Positions 7,211-16,072 of a stretch of 40,800 bases of DNA are shown in pieces. How positions within the stretch are numbered: the first letter of the stretch is position 1; each line of letters begins with the position of its first letter. The DNA is taken from NCBI GenBank assembly GCA_031272405.1, contig JAISTW010000018.1, forward strand, positions 1 to 40,800. Reading direction: 5' to 3'. The notes beneath the pieces are model-generated. The model saw only the letters and a list, made by a program, of their open reading frames with translations. It had not been told where the DNA came from and did no database searches. Source of the DNA: Desulfovibrio sp. (GTDB lineage Bacteria; Desulfobacterota; Desulfovibrionia; Desulfovibrionales; Desulfovibrionaceae). The translations under genes were made by a program, and so were the position numbers.

Positions 7211-8178
7211 CAGCGGACTCCTTTTTTACCTTGCAACAGAGATTCAGGGTTGCGTTCGATCATGTCGGCCAGGGCGCGCAAGGCGCGGGCGGCGGCCGCG
7301 CCTTCCCGCAACAGGGCGCGCAGATCCGCCACGGCGGGAGAATTCGGTTTGACGATATCTTCCGTCGCGCTCGCCGCCCGCCGCAGTTGCGCCGCCGCTT
7401 CCGTCACGGCCTGCATGCCTTCCCGGAATGATTGCAGGGATTCCGGCGTTCTCTCCCGCAGCAGACGCGCGGTTTCATTCAGGCTTTCCAGCGCGGCGGA
7501 GGTTGTTTCCAACAATTTTTTTTTCTTGAGAGCCTTTTCCGTCTCCGCGAATGTTCCGGCAAAAGCGTCAACGCCTTCCTTGAGTTTGCCTCCGGCGAAC
7601 GCCTGGACAAGGCTTTCAAGAATGATGTTGACCGATTGCACTATCTGTTCTATGGGCATTTTGGAAAAGGCGCGCTGAAAGGTATCAATGGGCGAGGGTA
7701 TGGTGGGTATCTCAATCTCCGGTTCCGTTGAACGGTAGCTGGGCGCGGTATTGGGGTAAAAATCCAGTTCGACGGCGTATCTGCCGGTGACCAAGCTTTG
7801 CAGAATCAAACGCGCCCGCAGGCCGCTGTCCACCATGCTTTGAATCATACGCTGCTCAAATTCTTCGGAAACGCCGCCCCTGCCGTCGCTGGTCATGATG
7901 TTTTTGGCGTTGATGCTGATGAAGACGGGGATGGTCACGCTGCCTTCCTGCGCGTCGGCCACCAGATTGATCCGGGTCACGCTGCCCAGGGGGACGCCGC
8001 GAAACACAACGGGCGCGCCCACGGAGAGGCCGTTCACCGAAGCGTCGAAGTACAGCACATACTCGGTCTCGTTGCTGAAAAAGCGTTTCGTGGTCAACAA
8101 GACCATGCCTGTCGCCAAAAGAGCGACGGCGCCCAGCACGAAGGCCCCGACAGCAGTTTTATGCCTTTGGGACTTCAC
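7210..8178 (-). CDS. mlaD: MCE-domain substrate-binding protein (MlaD-type)
   Basis: A 322-residue protein with one N-terminal membrane anchor (about 10-30) and one MCE domain: TEYVLYFDASVNGLSVGAPVVFRGVPLG, with the usual hydrophobic pore region near LRARLILQSLVTG. After the domain come about 160 residues that look helical (LKEGVDAFAGTFAE through ADMIERNPESLLQGKKG). The MCE ring forms the periplasmic channel base of Mla-type transporters. It is longer than E. coli MlaD, which has a short tail, and closer to the single-MCE proteins paired with PqiC-like lipoproteins. Its start overlaps the mlaF gene by 20 bases. Confidence 0.9.
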   Translation of the reverse strand: MKSQRHKTAVGAFVLGAVALLATGMVLLTTKRFFSNETEYVLYFDASVNGLSVGAPVVFRGVPLGSVTRINLVADAQEGSVTIPVFISINAKNIMTSDGRGGVSEEFEQRMIQSMVDSGLRARLILQSLVTGRYAVELDFYPNTAPSYRSTEPEIEIPTIPSPIDTFQRAFSKMPIEQIVQSVNIILESLVQAFAGGKLKEGVDAFAGTFAETEKALKKKKLLETTSAALESLNETARLLRERTPESLQSFREGMQAVTEAAAQLRRAASATEDIVKPNSPAVADLRALLREGAAAARALRALADMIERNPESLLQGKKGVR

Positions 8179-8971
8179 GTTCGCCTCCTCCCGCGCCTCT
8201 GGTCAAGAAGCGCAGGGCATTGATTTCCGTGTTCCGATCCCGCGCCATTTCGGAGGGTTTGCCCCTGGCCGTCACGCGGCGGCTCGCGGCGTCCAAAAAG
8301 ATGCAGTTGTCGGCAATGGTGAAGATGCTCTGCAATTCGTGCGACACAATCACGAATGTGGCGCCCAGCGTCTCCCGCAGTTCCAGGATGAGGTCGTCGA
8401 GCATGCGGCTGCTCACAGGGTCAAGCCCGGCTGAAGGCTCATCCAGGAAGAGAATTCCCGGATCCAGGGCCAGGGCGCGGGCCAATCCGGCCCGCTTGCG
8501 CATGCCCCCGCTGATCTGCGAAGGGTAATAGTCTCCGAAACCGGCCAGACCTACCAAGGCCAACTTAAGCAGGGCCTGGTCGCGGATGTCCGTTTCGTCC
8601 ATGTCCGTATGCTGTTCCAGAATGAGCGCCACATTTTCCACCAGAGTCATGGAACTCCACAGGGCGCCGCTCTGAAAGAGCGCTCCCGTTGCGCGCATGA
8701 TGTCCCGTCTGAGTTCCTCGTCCCCGCCCCAGAAGTTTTTTTCGCCGTAAAAAACCTGTCCCGCCTGGGGCGTTTTGAGTCCCATGATCACGCGCAGCAA
8801 AGTGCTTTTCCCCGAGCCGGACCCGCCGAGTATACAGAAAATTTCGGCGGGACGCACCTCAAAATCAACCTGCCGCGCGAGCACGCGGTCCCCGAAGCCG
8901 ACCTGCAGGCCGCGCACGCTGAGCCCGCGCCGCGTCGTTGCCGTTGTGCCCGCATCCGTATCTGTATTCAT
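8159..8971 (-). CDS. mlaF: ABC transporter ATP-binding protein (MlaF-type)
   Basis: A 270-residue ABC ATPase. Walker A is GGSGSGKST at about 49-57. The signature region is QISGGMRKRAGLARALALDP and Walker B is ILFLDEPSAGLDP, followed by the switch His in IVSHELQS. The pattern GGMRKRAGLARA is characteristic of the MlaF/Ttg2A subfamily. It should hydrolyse ATP on the cytoplasmic face of the MlaE permease to drive phospholipid transfer. It starts 16 bases after the mlaE stop. The first 14 residues are Thr/Asp-rich and probably disordered. Confidence 0.93.
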   Translation of the reverse strand: MNTDTDAGTTATTRRGLSVRGLQVGFGDRVLARQVDFEVRPAEIFCILGGSGSGKSTLLRVIMGLKTPQAGQVFYGEKNFWGGDEELRRDIMRATGALFQSGALWSSMTLVENVALILEQHTDMDETDIRDQALLKLALVGLAGFGDYYPSQISGGMRKRAGLARALALDPGILFLDEPSAGLDPVSSRMLDDLILELRETLGATFVIVSHELQSIFTIADNCIFLDAASRRVTARGKPSEMARDRNTEINALRFLTRGAGGGEREVPKA

Positions 8972-8987
8972 GAACGTCTCTGGAAGG

Positions 8988-10154
8988 TTAAATATTCAGG
9001 GCGCTGGCGATGCAGGTAATCACCGCTGTGGCCACAATAATGCCCACTATGGAGTGCACCACGGCCGTCGTTGTGGCAAGGCCGACGGCCTGGGCGCTGC
9101 GGCCGCTGTTCATGCCGTGGAAACAGCCGGACAAGGCGACGATGACGCCGAAAACCGTGCCGTAGACCAGACCCAGCAGCACATGTCTGAAGGGCGTCAT
9201 CTGCACTGTGGCGTTGAGGTACTCGTAGGGATTCAGTCCCATCAGCGTCACGGCCACCAGAAAACCGCCGATGACTCCCATGATGTCGGCGTAGAGCGTG
9301 AGCAGGGGGGCCATGGCGGTCATGGCCAGCACGCGCGGCAATACCAGGAAGTCCACAGGGTATATCCCCGCGGCCCGCAGGGCGTCCACTTCCTCATTGG
9401 CCTGCATGGCGCCGGTCAGGGCGGCATAGGCAGCGCCCACGCGGCCGGACATGACCACCCCCACCATTATGGCGCCCATGATGCGCAACATGCCGATGCT
9501 CACCAGGCCGGCCACATAGACCTGGGCCCCGAATTGCGTGAGCTGCACGGAGCCCACAAAGGCAAGAATCAGGCCGAAAAGCATGCTTGTGAGGGAGATG
9601 ATGGGCAGGGCGGCGACGCCGCATTCATAGACGGCGCTGAAAAAGTCCTGGGAACGCGTGTGTGCCCGTCCAAGCAGGAGGCGGTGGCAGGATTGGGAAA
9701 ATTCTCCGATAAAGACCAGAAAAACGCTTATGGCGGGACCAAGGGCGAGAACGCGCGCGCCCACGGATGCCGCAAGGCCCTCCTTTTCGATTTTCGGCTT
9801 GTCGTCGACGGTTGCGGGCACCGCGAAAGCGAGATCAACCAGGCGGGCCAGACCGTTCGGCAAATCCCGTTTTACCGTGATGCCGCTGTCGCGCGCGGCG
9901 CCGGCAAGTTTGACAAGAAAAACCAGGAGCGACGAATCCCACTGTTCAAGGGTTTCGGCCTTCAGGGTGATCCGGCGCACGCCGCCGCCTTCGATGGCGC
10001 TCAACACAGGGCCAAGCTCGCCTTCGCGGCCCGGCGAGACGTCACCCATACGCCACTGCCCGCCGATGCGGACGCTCAGACTGTCCGGCGCCGGCCTTGT
10101 CATCAGGACGCGGTTTTGCGGCCGCTGGGAGATGCCTTGGGAGCTGTCTTGCAT
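8988..10154 (-). CDS. mlaE: STAS-MlaE fusion, ABC lipid transporter permease
   Basis: A 388-residue protein. Residues about 25-110 resemble a STAS domain (LSVRIGGQWRM through LDSS-like QWDSSLLVFLVKLAG), the role played by separate MlaB in E. coli. The MlaE permease follows: FFSAVYECGVAALPIISLTSMLFG, then MVGVVMSGRVGAAYAALTGAMQANEEVDALRAAG, the conserved coupling stretch. Several membrane helices complete the domain. It is the first gene of a five-gene operon. The start is uncertain. ATG 10154 has no clear Shine-Dalgarno and lies only 7 bases after a good -10, so either the message is leaderless or translation starts later (an ATG occurs at 10103, also without a Shine-Dalgarno). Confidence 0.9.
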   Translation of the reverse strand: MQDSSQGISQRPQNRVLMTRPAPDSLSVRIGGQWRMGDVSPGREGELGPVLSAIEGGGVRRITLKAETLEQWDSSLLVFLVKLAGAARDSGITVKRDLPNGLARLVDLAFAVPATVDDKPKIEKEGLAASVGARVLALGPAISVFLVFIGEFSQSCHRLLLGRAHTRSQDFFSAVYECGVAALPIISLTSMLFGLILAFVGSVQLTQFGAQVYVAGLVSIGMLRIMGAIMVGVVMSGRVGAAYAALTGAMQANEEVDALRAAGIYPVDFLVLPRVLAMTAMAPLLTLYADIMGVIGGFLVAVTLMGLNPYEYLNATVQMTPFRHVLLGLVYGTVFGVIVALSGCFHGMNSGRSAQAVGLATTTAVVHSIVGIIVATAVITCIASALNI

Positions 10155-10160
10155 TGGCCC

Positions 10161-10189
10161 AATATAAATCCAGTATCGGCTCCGCGCAA
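10161..10189 (-). promoter_or_regulatory. Promoter candidate for the mla operon
   Basis: On the minus strand TTGCGC (10189-10184) and TATATT (10166-10161) are 17 bases apart. The expected transcript start would fall at or next to the annotated mlaE ATG. Confidence 0.4.
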
Positions 10190-10204
10190 GCCCCGCGACG
10201 CCGC

Positions 10205-10233
10205 TTGATTGTTTTGAAGGCGTCTGTTATTTC
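10205..10233 (+). promoter_or_regulatory. Promoter candidate for sfsA
   Basis: TTGATT (10205-10210) and TATTTC (10228-10233) are 17 bases apart, ending 17 bases before the sfsA ATG. The match is moderate. Confidence 0.3.
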
Positions 10234-10250
10234 CAAGGCGTCGGTATCAT

Positions 10251-11003
10251 ATGGACGCGATTCTGCTTCCCCTGCCGGAAAATTGTTTTTGCGGCCGCTT
10301 CTTGCGGCGGGAAAAGCGTTTTTTCATAGCCTTTTCCCGAGAAGACAAACTGTTGTGGGCGCACACCAACAATTCTGGCAGCATGCTCGGCCTGTTGCGC
10401 CCCGGCTCGCCCATACTCGTCTCACCCGCGGAAAACCCGGCGCGCAGACTTCCCTATACTCTGGAACTTGTGTGTCTTGCCGGGGCGAACGATTCTTCTT
10501 TCTTCGCCGGCTCTCCCGACAACGCCTGGGTGGGAGTCAACACCCTTGTCCCCAACCGTATCCTGAGAAGCGCCTTCGCGGCCAAGCTCCTGCCCTTTGC
10601 CCGGGGCTACACGCATTTCGCCGCAGAGGTGCAATGCGGAGATTCGCGTTTTGACGCCCTGCTGACCGGGGACAGTCTGCCCCCGCTTTGGGTGGAATGC
10701 AAAAACGTCACGCTGGTTGAGGACGGCGTCGCGTCTTTTCCTGACGCCGTGACTGTGAGGGGGCAAAAGCATGTGCGCGCCATGACGGAACTGGTCGCAA
10801 CAGGCGCGCGTGCGGCCTTTTTTTACTGCGTGCAACGCACGGATGCCTCCTGTTTCGCCCCGGCGGATTATATTGATCCGGTCTATGCGGGCCTGTTTTA
10901 TGAGGCGTTGTCCCTGGGCGTCGAGGTCTGGCCCTTTGTTGTGCCCGCCGACCCGACCGGATTCCGGTTTAGCAGGCAGTTGCCTGTGTTGCCGGAGTTC
11001 TGA
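10251..11003 (+). CDS. sfsA: SfsA family DNA/RNA nuclease-like protein
   Basis: A 250-residue member of the SfsA family, named for stimulation of sugar fermentation in E. coli. It has an N-terminal OB-like part with LLWAHTNNSGSMLGLL and a C-terminal PD-(D/E)XK-like core: DSRFDALL, LWVECKNVTL and ASFPDAVTVRGQKHVRAMTEL. The acidic residue plus E-x-K arrangement (VECKN) matches a nuclease-type active site. The molecular function is not settled for the family. The length is about usual. The Shine-Dalgarno is weak (AAGG about 12 bases upstream). It is probably a single-gene unit, because a hairpin with a T-run follows and a separate AT-rich region precedes the next gene. Confidence 0.92.
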   Translation: MDAILLPLPENCFCGRFLRREKRFFIAFSREDKLLWAHTNNSGSMLGLLRPGSPILVSPAENPARRLPYTLELVCLAGANDSSFFAGSPDNAWVGVNTLVPNRILRSAFAAKLLPFARGYTHFAAEVQCGDSRFDALLTGDSLPPLWVECKNVTLVEDGVASFPDAVTVRGQKHVRAMTELVATGARAAFFYCVQRTDASCFAPADYIDPVYAGLFYEALSLGVEVWPFVVPADPTGFRFSRQLPVLPEF

Positions 11004-11027
11004 TGAGATTGTCGCGGGTGAGGACGC

Positions 11028-11053
11028 AAAAAGCGCTGAAGAAGCGGTTTTTC
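11028..11053 (+). terminator. Intrinsic terminator after sfsA
   Basis: The arms AAAAAGCGCT (11028-11037) and AGCGGTTTTT (11043-11052) pair with one mismatch around a five-base loop. The downstream arm supplies the T-run. It lies 25 bases after the sfsA stop. Confidence 0.5.
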
Positions 11054-11115
11054 GACGCCGAGCCGCGTGAACCCCTAAAGAAAAATCCTCCTCCGCCGTT
11101 ACATATTTAGTCATT

Positions 11116-11127
11116 CGGATATATCCG
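11116..11127. promoter_or_regulatory. 12-bp palindrome in the chemoreceptor upstream region
   Basis: CGGATATATCCG is a perfect palindrome in an AT-rich stretch (11100-11155) about 115 bases before the chemoreceptor ATG. Several TATATT-like -10 matches lie just downstream. It is a candidate operator; the regulator is unknown. Confidence 0.35.
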
Positions 11128-11239
11128 CCATTTGTATATATTAGTTTTAATATGCAGGGCGGATAGCGCGCCGGCTTGGGCGCCTTGTTTCGGACAGGGA
11201 TACGACAGCGGCGAAACCATAAAGGACAGGAGGTTTCAT

Positions 11240-13660
11240 ATGACCACAAAGGTGAAAATTATCGTCGGGTTTGCCGTTATGGTCTTGCTGCTGGCGATTG
11301 TGTCCGGCATCGGATACAGCAGCTTGGACAAAGCGGTGGACGGTTTTCTGGATTACCGTCGGATATCCATGTTCAACGCGAGAACAAGCGATCTGGAATC
11401 CACGATGAACGACTCCATTTTCAACGTCTTTGTGTTTTTCGACGAGATGGACAAGGGAAGGATGGACAAGGCCCTGGACCTGATCACCCGGGCCGAAAAG
11501 CTGCTTGATGACTGCAGACGGCTCAGCAAGGTTCCCGAGATCAGGGCGTCCATTGACACCATAGGAGAGCTCGTCAAACGATACCGGGATATGGTGAACA
11601 AGGTTCGGGAATCGTTTCTGGCCGGCTGGGATGTCTACATGAAGGTCGTGCAGCCAAGGTACACCGACGTCACCAAGGTTATGCTGGAGATGAGGGATGT
11701 GGCCAAGGCCGTTAAAAATGTGGAAATACTGTCCATCCTTTCCGACGTGTTCGCCGATCTGAGTTTGGCCCGGTCGGCCACAAGCCGGTTCGCGCTGACC
11801 CGGTCCGCCGCGGACTCGGAACTTGTCGCCAAGTACGCAAAGGATACCGCTGATGCCGTCAAGAGAATCCAGCCGTTTCTCACCACGGACAAAGGCAAGG
11901 TTCAGTTCGCCGACATCATGAAATACCTGACGGAGTCGGAAAAAGGCCTGCAGGACATGATCGCCCAGTATGCCATCGTGCGCAACAATATCTCCGATAT
12001 GACCAAGGGTGTGGCTGAGATGCGCGGCATCGTGAGCAAAGTCAGCAGCGCTGTGGACGTGCTGGCGAAAAACAGAGGCGATGCCGTACAGGCCGACAGC
12101 AAGGCCTCCCAGAGAGAAATGCTGGGCGCCAGCGGCACAGGGATTGTCCTGGCCGTGTTGCTGGCTTGCCTCATAGTGTTCGGCGTGGTGCACGTGCTCG
12201 GGGAACTCGGCAGGTTTGCCGAAGCCGTCGCCGCGGGCGATTTCTCCTACACGATCAAAAGCAGGGAAAAGGGCGCCGTCGGGGCCATGCGGGAATCCAT
12301 AATGCGCATACCGGCCACGCTGAACAGCATCATGTCCGATTATCACATGCTGGTGACGGAGATAGAACACGGCGACATCACCATCTCGGTTGACGCGGGC
12401 AAATACACGGGCGCCTTCTCGGAAATGGTGAAGGGCACCAACAACATACTTACCCGCTTTTTGGGCATCATCGGCAATATTCCTTCGCCGGTCGCCATGC
12501 TGGACAAGGATTTGAGAATCGAATATCTCAACGGCGCCGCGATCGAAATAGGCGGCAATGATTACAGAAACAAGAACGCCGGTGTCTTTTTCGCCCTGGG
12601 AGATGCGGGAACCCCCGATGACGCGCTGAGAAGGGCTGTGGAGACCAAGAGCGCCAGAACGTCGGATACCGATACCAAGGCCAGGCCCCAGGGCAAAGAG
12701 TTGGATGTCGTTTACACGGCCATCCCCATGACGGATTCGGACGGCAACGTCATCTCCGTGTTGCAGCTTATCACCGACCTGACGGAGATCAGGAGATCGG
12801 AGCGGGTGATGAAGAACGTCGCGGCCCAGGCGACGGACATAGCCAACAGGGTGGCCGCCGCTTCCGAAGAACTCTCCTCCCAGGTGGAAGAGATTTCCCG
12901 CGGCGCGGAGATGCAGCGGACCCGCGTGGAGAGCACGGCTTCGGCCATGACGGAAATGAACTCCACAGTGCTGGAGGTGGCCCACAACGCGGCCGACGCT
13001 TCCGAACACGGCGAAATGACCCGCGGAAAGGCCCAGAGCGGCGCGGAACTGGTCAACCAGGTTGTAAGCGCCATCAATCAGGTCAACAGCGTGGCCGAAT
13101 CCCTGCAGCGCAACATGCAGGAACTGGGGAACAAGGCGGAAAGCATCGGCGGCGTCATGAACGTCATCTCCGACATAGCCGATCAGACCAACCTGCTGGC
13201 CCTGAACGCCGCCATTGAGGCCGCCCGCGCCGGAGAGGCCGGTCGGGGGTTCGCGGTGGTGGCTGATGAAGTGCGCAAACTGGCCGAAAAAACCATGGCC
13301 GCCACGCATGAGGTGGGCGAAAGCATCACGGCCATACAGCAGTCCGCCAAAAACAACATCGCCGAAGTGGGCGCGGCGGTGGAAGCCGTGACCAAGGCGA
13401 ACAGCCTGGCGGACAGTTCCGGCAATTCCCTCAGAGAGATCGTGGATCTGGCTTCCGCCACGTCCACCGTGGTGACGTCCATAGCCACGGCGGCGGAGGA
13501 ACAGAGCGCCGCCTCGGAGGAAATCAACAGTTCCCTTGAGGAAATAAACAAGATCGTCAGCGAGACGACGCAGGGCATTGTGCAGTCCGCGGCGGCGGTG
13601 GCGGACCTGGCCAGAATGGCCCAGGATCTGAACAAGGTCGTCGAGGAACTGCGCAACTGA
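11240..13660 (+). CDS. Methyl-accepting chemotaxis protein with PAS domain
   Basis: An 806-residue chemoreceptor. The ATG at 11240 has a perfect AGGAGG six bases upstream; a longer frame from 11132 is rejected. TM1 is at about 7-27 and TM2 at about 294-318. The roughly 265 residues between them look all-helical, which suggests a helical-bundle ligand domain. After TM2 come a HAMP region ([15 protein letters not shown]) and a second HAMP-like helical segment ([16 protein letters not shown]). A PAS domain follows at about 412-513 ([21 protein letters not shown]). The signalling domain (about 530-803) contains the hairpin tip [20 protein letters not shown]. It should signal to CheA through CheW. 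No che genes are adjacent. The ligand cannot be predicted. Confidence 0.94.
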   Translation: MTTKVKIIVGFAVMVLLLAIVSGIGYSSLDKAVDGFLDYRRISMFNARTSDLESTMNDSIFNVFVFFDEMDKGRMDKALDLITRAEKLLDDCRRLSKVPEIRASIDTIGELVKRYRDMVNKVRESFLAGWDVYMKVVQPRYTDVTKVMLEMRDVAKAVKNVEILSILSDVFADLSLARSATSRFALTRSAADSELVAKYAKDTADAVKRIQPFLTTDKGKVQFADIMKYLTESEKGLQDMIAQYAIVRNNISDMTKGVAEMRGIVSKVSSAVDVLAKNRGDAVQADSKASQREMLGASGTGIVLAVLLACLIVFGVVHVLGELGRFAEAVAAGDFSYTIKSREKGAVGAMRESIMRIPATLNSIMSDYHMLVTEIEHGDITISVDAGKYTGAFSEMVKGTNNILTRFLGIIGNIPSPVAMLDKDLRIEYLNGAAIEIGGNDYRNKNAGVFFALGDAGTPDDALRRAVETKSARTSDTDTKARPQGKELDVVYTAIPMTDSDGNVISVLQLITDLTEIRRSERVMKNVAAQATDIANRVAAASEELSSQVEEISRGAEMQRTRVESTASAMTEMNSTVLEVAHNAADASEHGEMTRGKAQSGAELVNQVVSAINQVNSVAESLQRNMQELGNKAESIGGVMNVISDIADQTNLLALNAAIEAARAGEAGRGFAVVADEVRKLAEKTMAATHEVGESITAIQQSAKNNIAEVGAAVEAVTKANSLADSSGNSLREIVDLASATSTVVTSIATAAEEQSAASEEINSSLEEINKIVSETTQGIVQSAAAVADLARMAQDLNKVVEELRN

Positions 13661-13689
13661 TCTTCCCCGGTTTCACACGGGTTCAAAGG

Positions 13690-13716
13690 GGCGGTCCGCA
13701 AGGGCCGCCTTTTTTT
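13690..13716 (+). terminator. Intrinsic terminator after the chemoreceptor gene
   Basis: An eight-pair stem (GGCGGTCC with GGGCCGCC, one G-U) closes on a GCAA tetraloop (13698-13701). Seven T residues (13710-13716) follow. It ends 7 bases before the convergent proC stop. Confidence 0.85.
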
Positions 13717-13723
13717 GAGTCTA

Positions 13724-14524
13724 TTATTCTTCCATTTCCCGTCCACGCGCGTCGGCGGCCAGCACGGCGTCCACCAGAAGTCCCGTGAGTCCGGCCCGGT
13801 CCAGGGCGTTGACGCCCGCTATGGTCAGGCCCGCGGGGGAGCAGACGGCGTCGCGCAACTGGGTGAGGTGTTCCGGCCGCGCCTCGGCCAACCCGGCCGA
13901 ACCGGCGAAGAGAGCGGTCACGAGTTCACGGACCTGCTGATGGCCGAAGCCCAGGGTCACTCCTGCCTGGGCAAGGCCCTGCATCATGGCGAACACATAG
14001 GCCGGGCCCGCGCCGATGAGGGCGGAAAAAGCCGTGAATTGGGCTTCCGGCAAGGGCAGGGTCAGCCCCAGCGTCCCAAACAGGAAGAGCGCCTCATCTC
14101 TGCCGGCCTGGGTCAATGTTTCGTCTTCCAGGCAGAGGGCGAAGACGCCCTTGCCCACAAGGGCCGGGGTGTTGGGCATGCAGCGGATCACGGGGCAGGC
14201 GTCCTGGGCGAGCGCCCGGAGACGTTTGAGGCTTATGCCCGCCGCTATGGAAACAAGGAGTTTTTTTCTGTCGAGGCAGGGGCGGATTTCTTCCACAACC
14301 GCGGCGACCTGGTACGGCTTGACGCCCAGGAGGACGACATCGGCCTCCCGCGTCAGAGCTTTGGCGTCCGGCATGACGACAACTCCTTTGTCCGTCAGGG
14401 GGGCCAGACGGGAGGGCGTGCGCGTATGCCCGCAAAAGGCGTATTTGCCGGCCAGAGCGTCAGCGAGGCCGCACAGGATGGCCCCGCCCATATTGCCGCA
14501 TCCGATGACGCCGACAGTGCGCAT
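13724..14524 (-). CDS. proC: Pyrroline-5-carboxylate reductase
   Basis: A 266-residue NAD(P)H-dependent enzyme for the last step of proline synthesis. The Rossmann glycine motif is VGVIGCGNMGGAI at the N-terminus. Then come VLLGVKPYQV, LVSIAAGISL, the RCMPNTPALVGKG substrate region and the C-terminal ALIGAGPAYVFAMMQGLAQAGV with AVCSPAGLTIAGV. All signature regions are intact and the length is usual. The ATG overlaps the ctpA stop as TGATG, so it is translated as the second gene of a ctpA-proC operon. That pairing has no obvious metabolic logic. Confidence 0.96.
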   Translation of the reverse strand: MRTVGVIGCGNMGGAILCGLADALAGKYAFCGHTRTPSRLAPLTDKGVVVMPDAKALTREADVVLLGVKPYQVAAVVEEIRPCLDRKKLLVSIAAGISLKRLRALAQDACPVIRCMPNTPALVGKGVFALCLEDETLTQAGRDEALFLFGTLGLTLPLPEAQFTAFSALIGAGPAYVFAMMQGLAQAGVTLGFGHQQVRELVTALFAGSAGLAEARPEHLTQLRDAVCSPAGLTIAGVNALDRAGLTGLLVDAVLAADARGREMEE

Positions 14525-15876
14525 CAGTTTTTGATCTCCTGCAGTTTCGGCAGGCTTTTGACCACCTGCAGGGCCATGCGCAGTTGATTGTCGCGGGCGA
14601 GCTGTTCACCGGCCTCGGCGCCCTTGTCCTTGGCCGCGTTTTTTTTGCCCTTGGCGTTTTCCAGGTGTCGGCTCAGGGCCTGCTCGCGTATCTGAAAGCG
14701 CTGTCCGTCCTTGTCTTCGGAGGTCTGGCGGGCTTCAAAGGGCACTTCCATGTCCGGAACAATGCCCTCGGCCTGTATGGAGCTGCCGTTGGGCGTATAG
14801 TACAGAGCCACCGTGAGTTTGAGCCCGGAGCCGTCCGGCAGGGGAATTATTTTTTGCACGGAGCCCTTTCCGAAGGAGCGTTCGCCCAAAATAAGGGCAC
14901 GTTTCTGGTCCCGCAGCGCACCGGCCACAATTTCCGAGGCCGAAGCGGACCCCGCGTTGATCAAAACCACAACCGGCGTATGCACGTCGTCAGCCTGTTT
15001 GTCGGCCCTGTAATCATGGCCGTTTTTGTCGTCCCGGCCCTTGATGGAAACAATGGCGCCCTGTTCCAGGAAAACGTCGGACACGCTGACGGCCTGGTCC
15101 AGCAATCCACCTGGATTGTTGCGCAAATCAAGGACAATGCCTTTGAGCCCTTCCATTTTTTTGCTTTCCTTCTCCGCCGCTTTGAGGGCTTCCTTCAGTT
15201 CTTCCGTGGTTCGTTCGGAAAAACGCGTCAGGCGTACCCAGTAGAATCCGTCTTCCAGTTTTTTGGATTTGACGCTGATCAACGGGATGGCGTCGCGCAC
15301 TATGCGCAGCGTCTGCGGGGTCTTGGAGTCATTGTGCAGGATGGTGAGTTCAACTTCCGTGCCCTTGGGGCCGCGGATGCGCGAAACGACTTCCTGCAGG
15401 GAGAGTTCCTGGGCGGCCTGACCGTTGATGGAGAGGATGACGTCGCCTGTCTGCAAACCGGCTCTGAAGGCGGGGGTATCCTCAATAGGGGTGACGACGA
15501 TCACCTGACCGTTTTCCAGGGAAATTTCTATGCCTACGCCGAAGAATTCTCCTGAGGTGTTTTGCTGCATTTCCTTGAATTCTTCCGGGGTGAGGAAGTT
15601 GGAATGCGGGTCGAGCCCCTGCAGCATGCCCTTGACAGAGCTGTTGATGAGATCCGTCTGGGTGACGTCTTTCACATAGTGTCGTTCCACAATATTCAGC
15701 ACCTGACTGAAGCGCTTGAGGGCGTCGTACTTGCCGGGGGCGTTTCTGGGCTCGGCGTTTTTCGCCTCATCCGCGCCTTGGGCGGGAAAGGCCAGGGCTG
15801 CGGGGACAGTGAATGTCAATGCGAGAAGGCAGACAAGAGAGGGAACGATACGGTGAAAAGATTTCGGAGATTTCAT
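14524..15876 (-). CDS. ctpA: C-terminal processing peptidase, S41 family
   Basis: A 450-residue exported protease. ATG 15876 is preferred over an in-frame ATG at 15960 because GGGAGG lies eight bases upstream and a clear signal peptide follows (cleavage expected after about residue 29, PAALA-FPA). The N-terminal helical region leads to a PDZ domain (about 110-200, GVGIEISLENGQVIVVTP). Next is the S41 core with LDLRNNPGGLLD, the nucleophile Ser in GSASASEI (309-316) and the general base Lys337 in GERSFGKGSV. Tail-specific proteases of this type cut the C-termini of periplasmic proteins, often peptidoglycan hydrolases. The last 60 residues are charged and Lys-rich. It leads a two-gene operon with proC. 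Confidence 0.95.
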   Translation of the reverse strand: MKSPKSFHRIVPSLVCLLALTFTVPAALAFPAQGADEAKNAEPRNAPGKYDALKRFSQVLNIVERHYVKDVTQTDLINSSVKGMLQGLDPHSNFLTPEEFKEMQQNTSGEFFGVGIEISLENGQVIVVTPIEDTPAFRAGLQTGDVILSINGQAAQELSLQEVVSRIRGPKGTEVELTILHNDSKTPQTLRIVRDAIPLISVKSKKLEDGFYWVRLTRFSERTTEELKEALKAAEKESKKMEGLKGIVLDLRNNPGGLLDQAVSVSDVFLEQGAIVSIKGRDDKNGHDYRADKQADDVHTPVVVLINAGSASASEIVAGALRDQKRALILGERSFGKGSVQKIIPLPDGSGLKLTVALYYTPNGSSIQAEGIVPDMEVPFEARQTSEDKDGQRFQIREQALSRHLENAKGKKNAAKDKGAEAGEQLARDNQLRMALQVVKSLPKLQEIKN

Positions 15877-15957
15877 AAAAACGGCCTCCCGGCTCATGGA
15901 GATGGCGCTGTTGGTCAAAAAATGTTCCCACCAATTACACGCTTTCAGGCAAAAAGC

Positions 15958-15995
15958 CAAGAGAAAAAGCCGCTCAACGGCGGCTTTTTCTCTTG
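15958..15995. terminator. Strong bidirectional terminator between rbr and ctpA
   Basis: A 16-base-pair perfect stem encloses the six-base loop TCAACG. The arms are 15958-15973 and 15980-15995. The inner part is AAAAAGCCGC/GCGGCTTTTT, so both strands carry a T-run after a GC core. Both flanking genes read minus, so it most likely ends the rubrerythrin transcript. Confidence 0.8.
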
Positions 15996-16012
15996 AACAT
16001 CTTGGCGACGCA

Positions 16013-16028
16013 ACCGCCCTGGGGCGGT
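16013..16028. other. Hairpin downstream of rubrerythrin
   Basis: ACCGCCC and GGGCGGT pair around a TG turn. There is no T-run. It lies between the rbr stop and the strong terminator at 15958-15995 and may stabilise the 3' end of the rbr message. Confidence 0.35.
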
Positions 16029-16072
16029 CTTGCCGCTCGCTTCCGGCGCATCCGAACGGCGCCTTCAGGGTT

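Noticed and set aside
8775-10208. 477-codon plus-strand ORF
   Set aside because: It is antisense to mlaF and mlaE; its His/Gly-rich product reads as a shadow.
11147-13309. 720-codon minus-strand ORF
   Set aside because: It is antisense to the chemoreceptor gene, with a low-complexity His/Gly-rich product and no motif.
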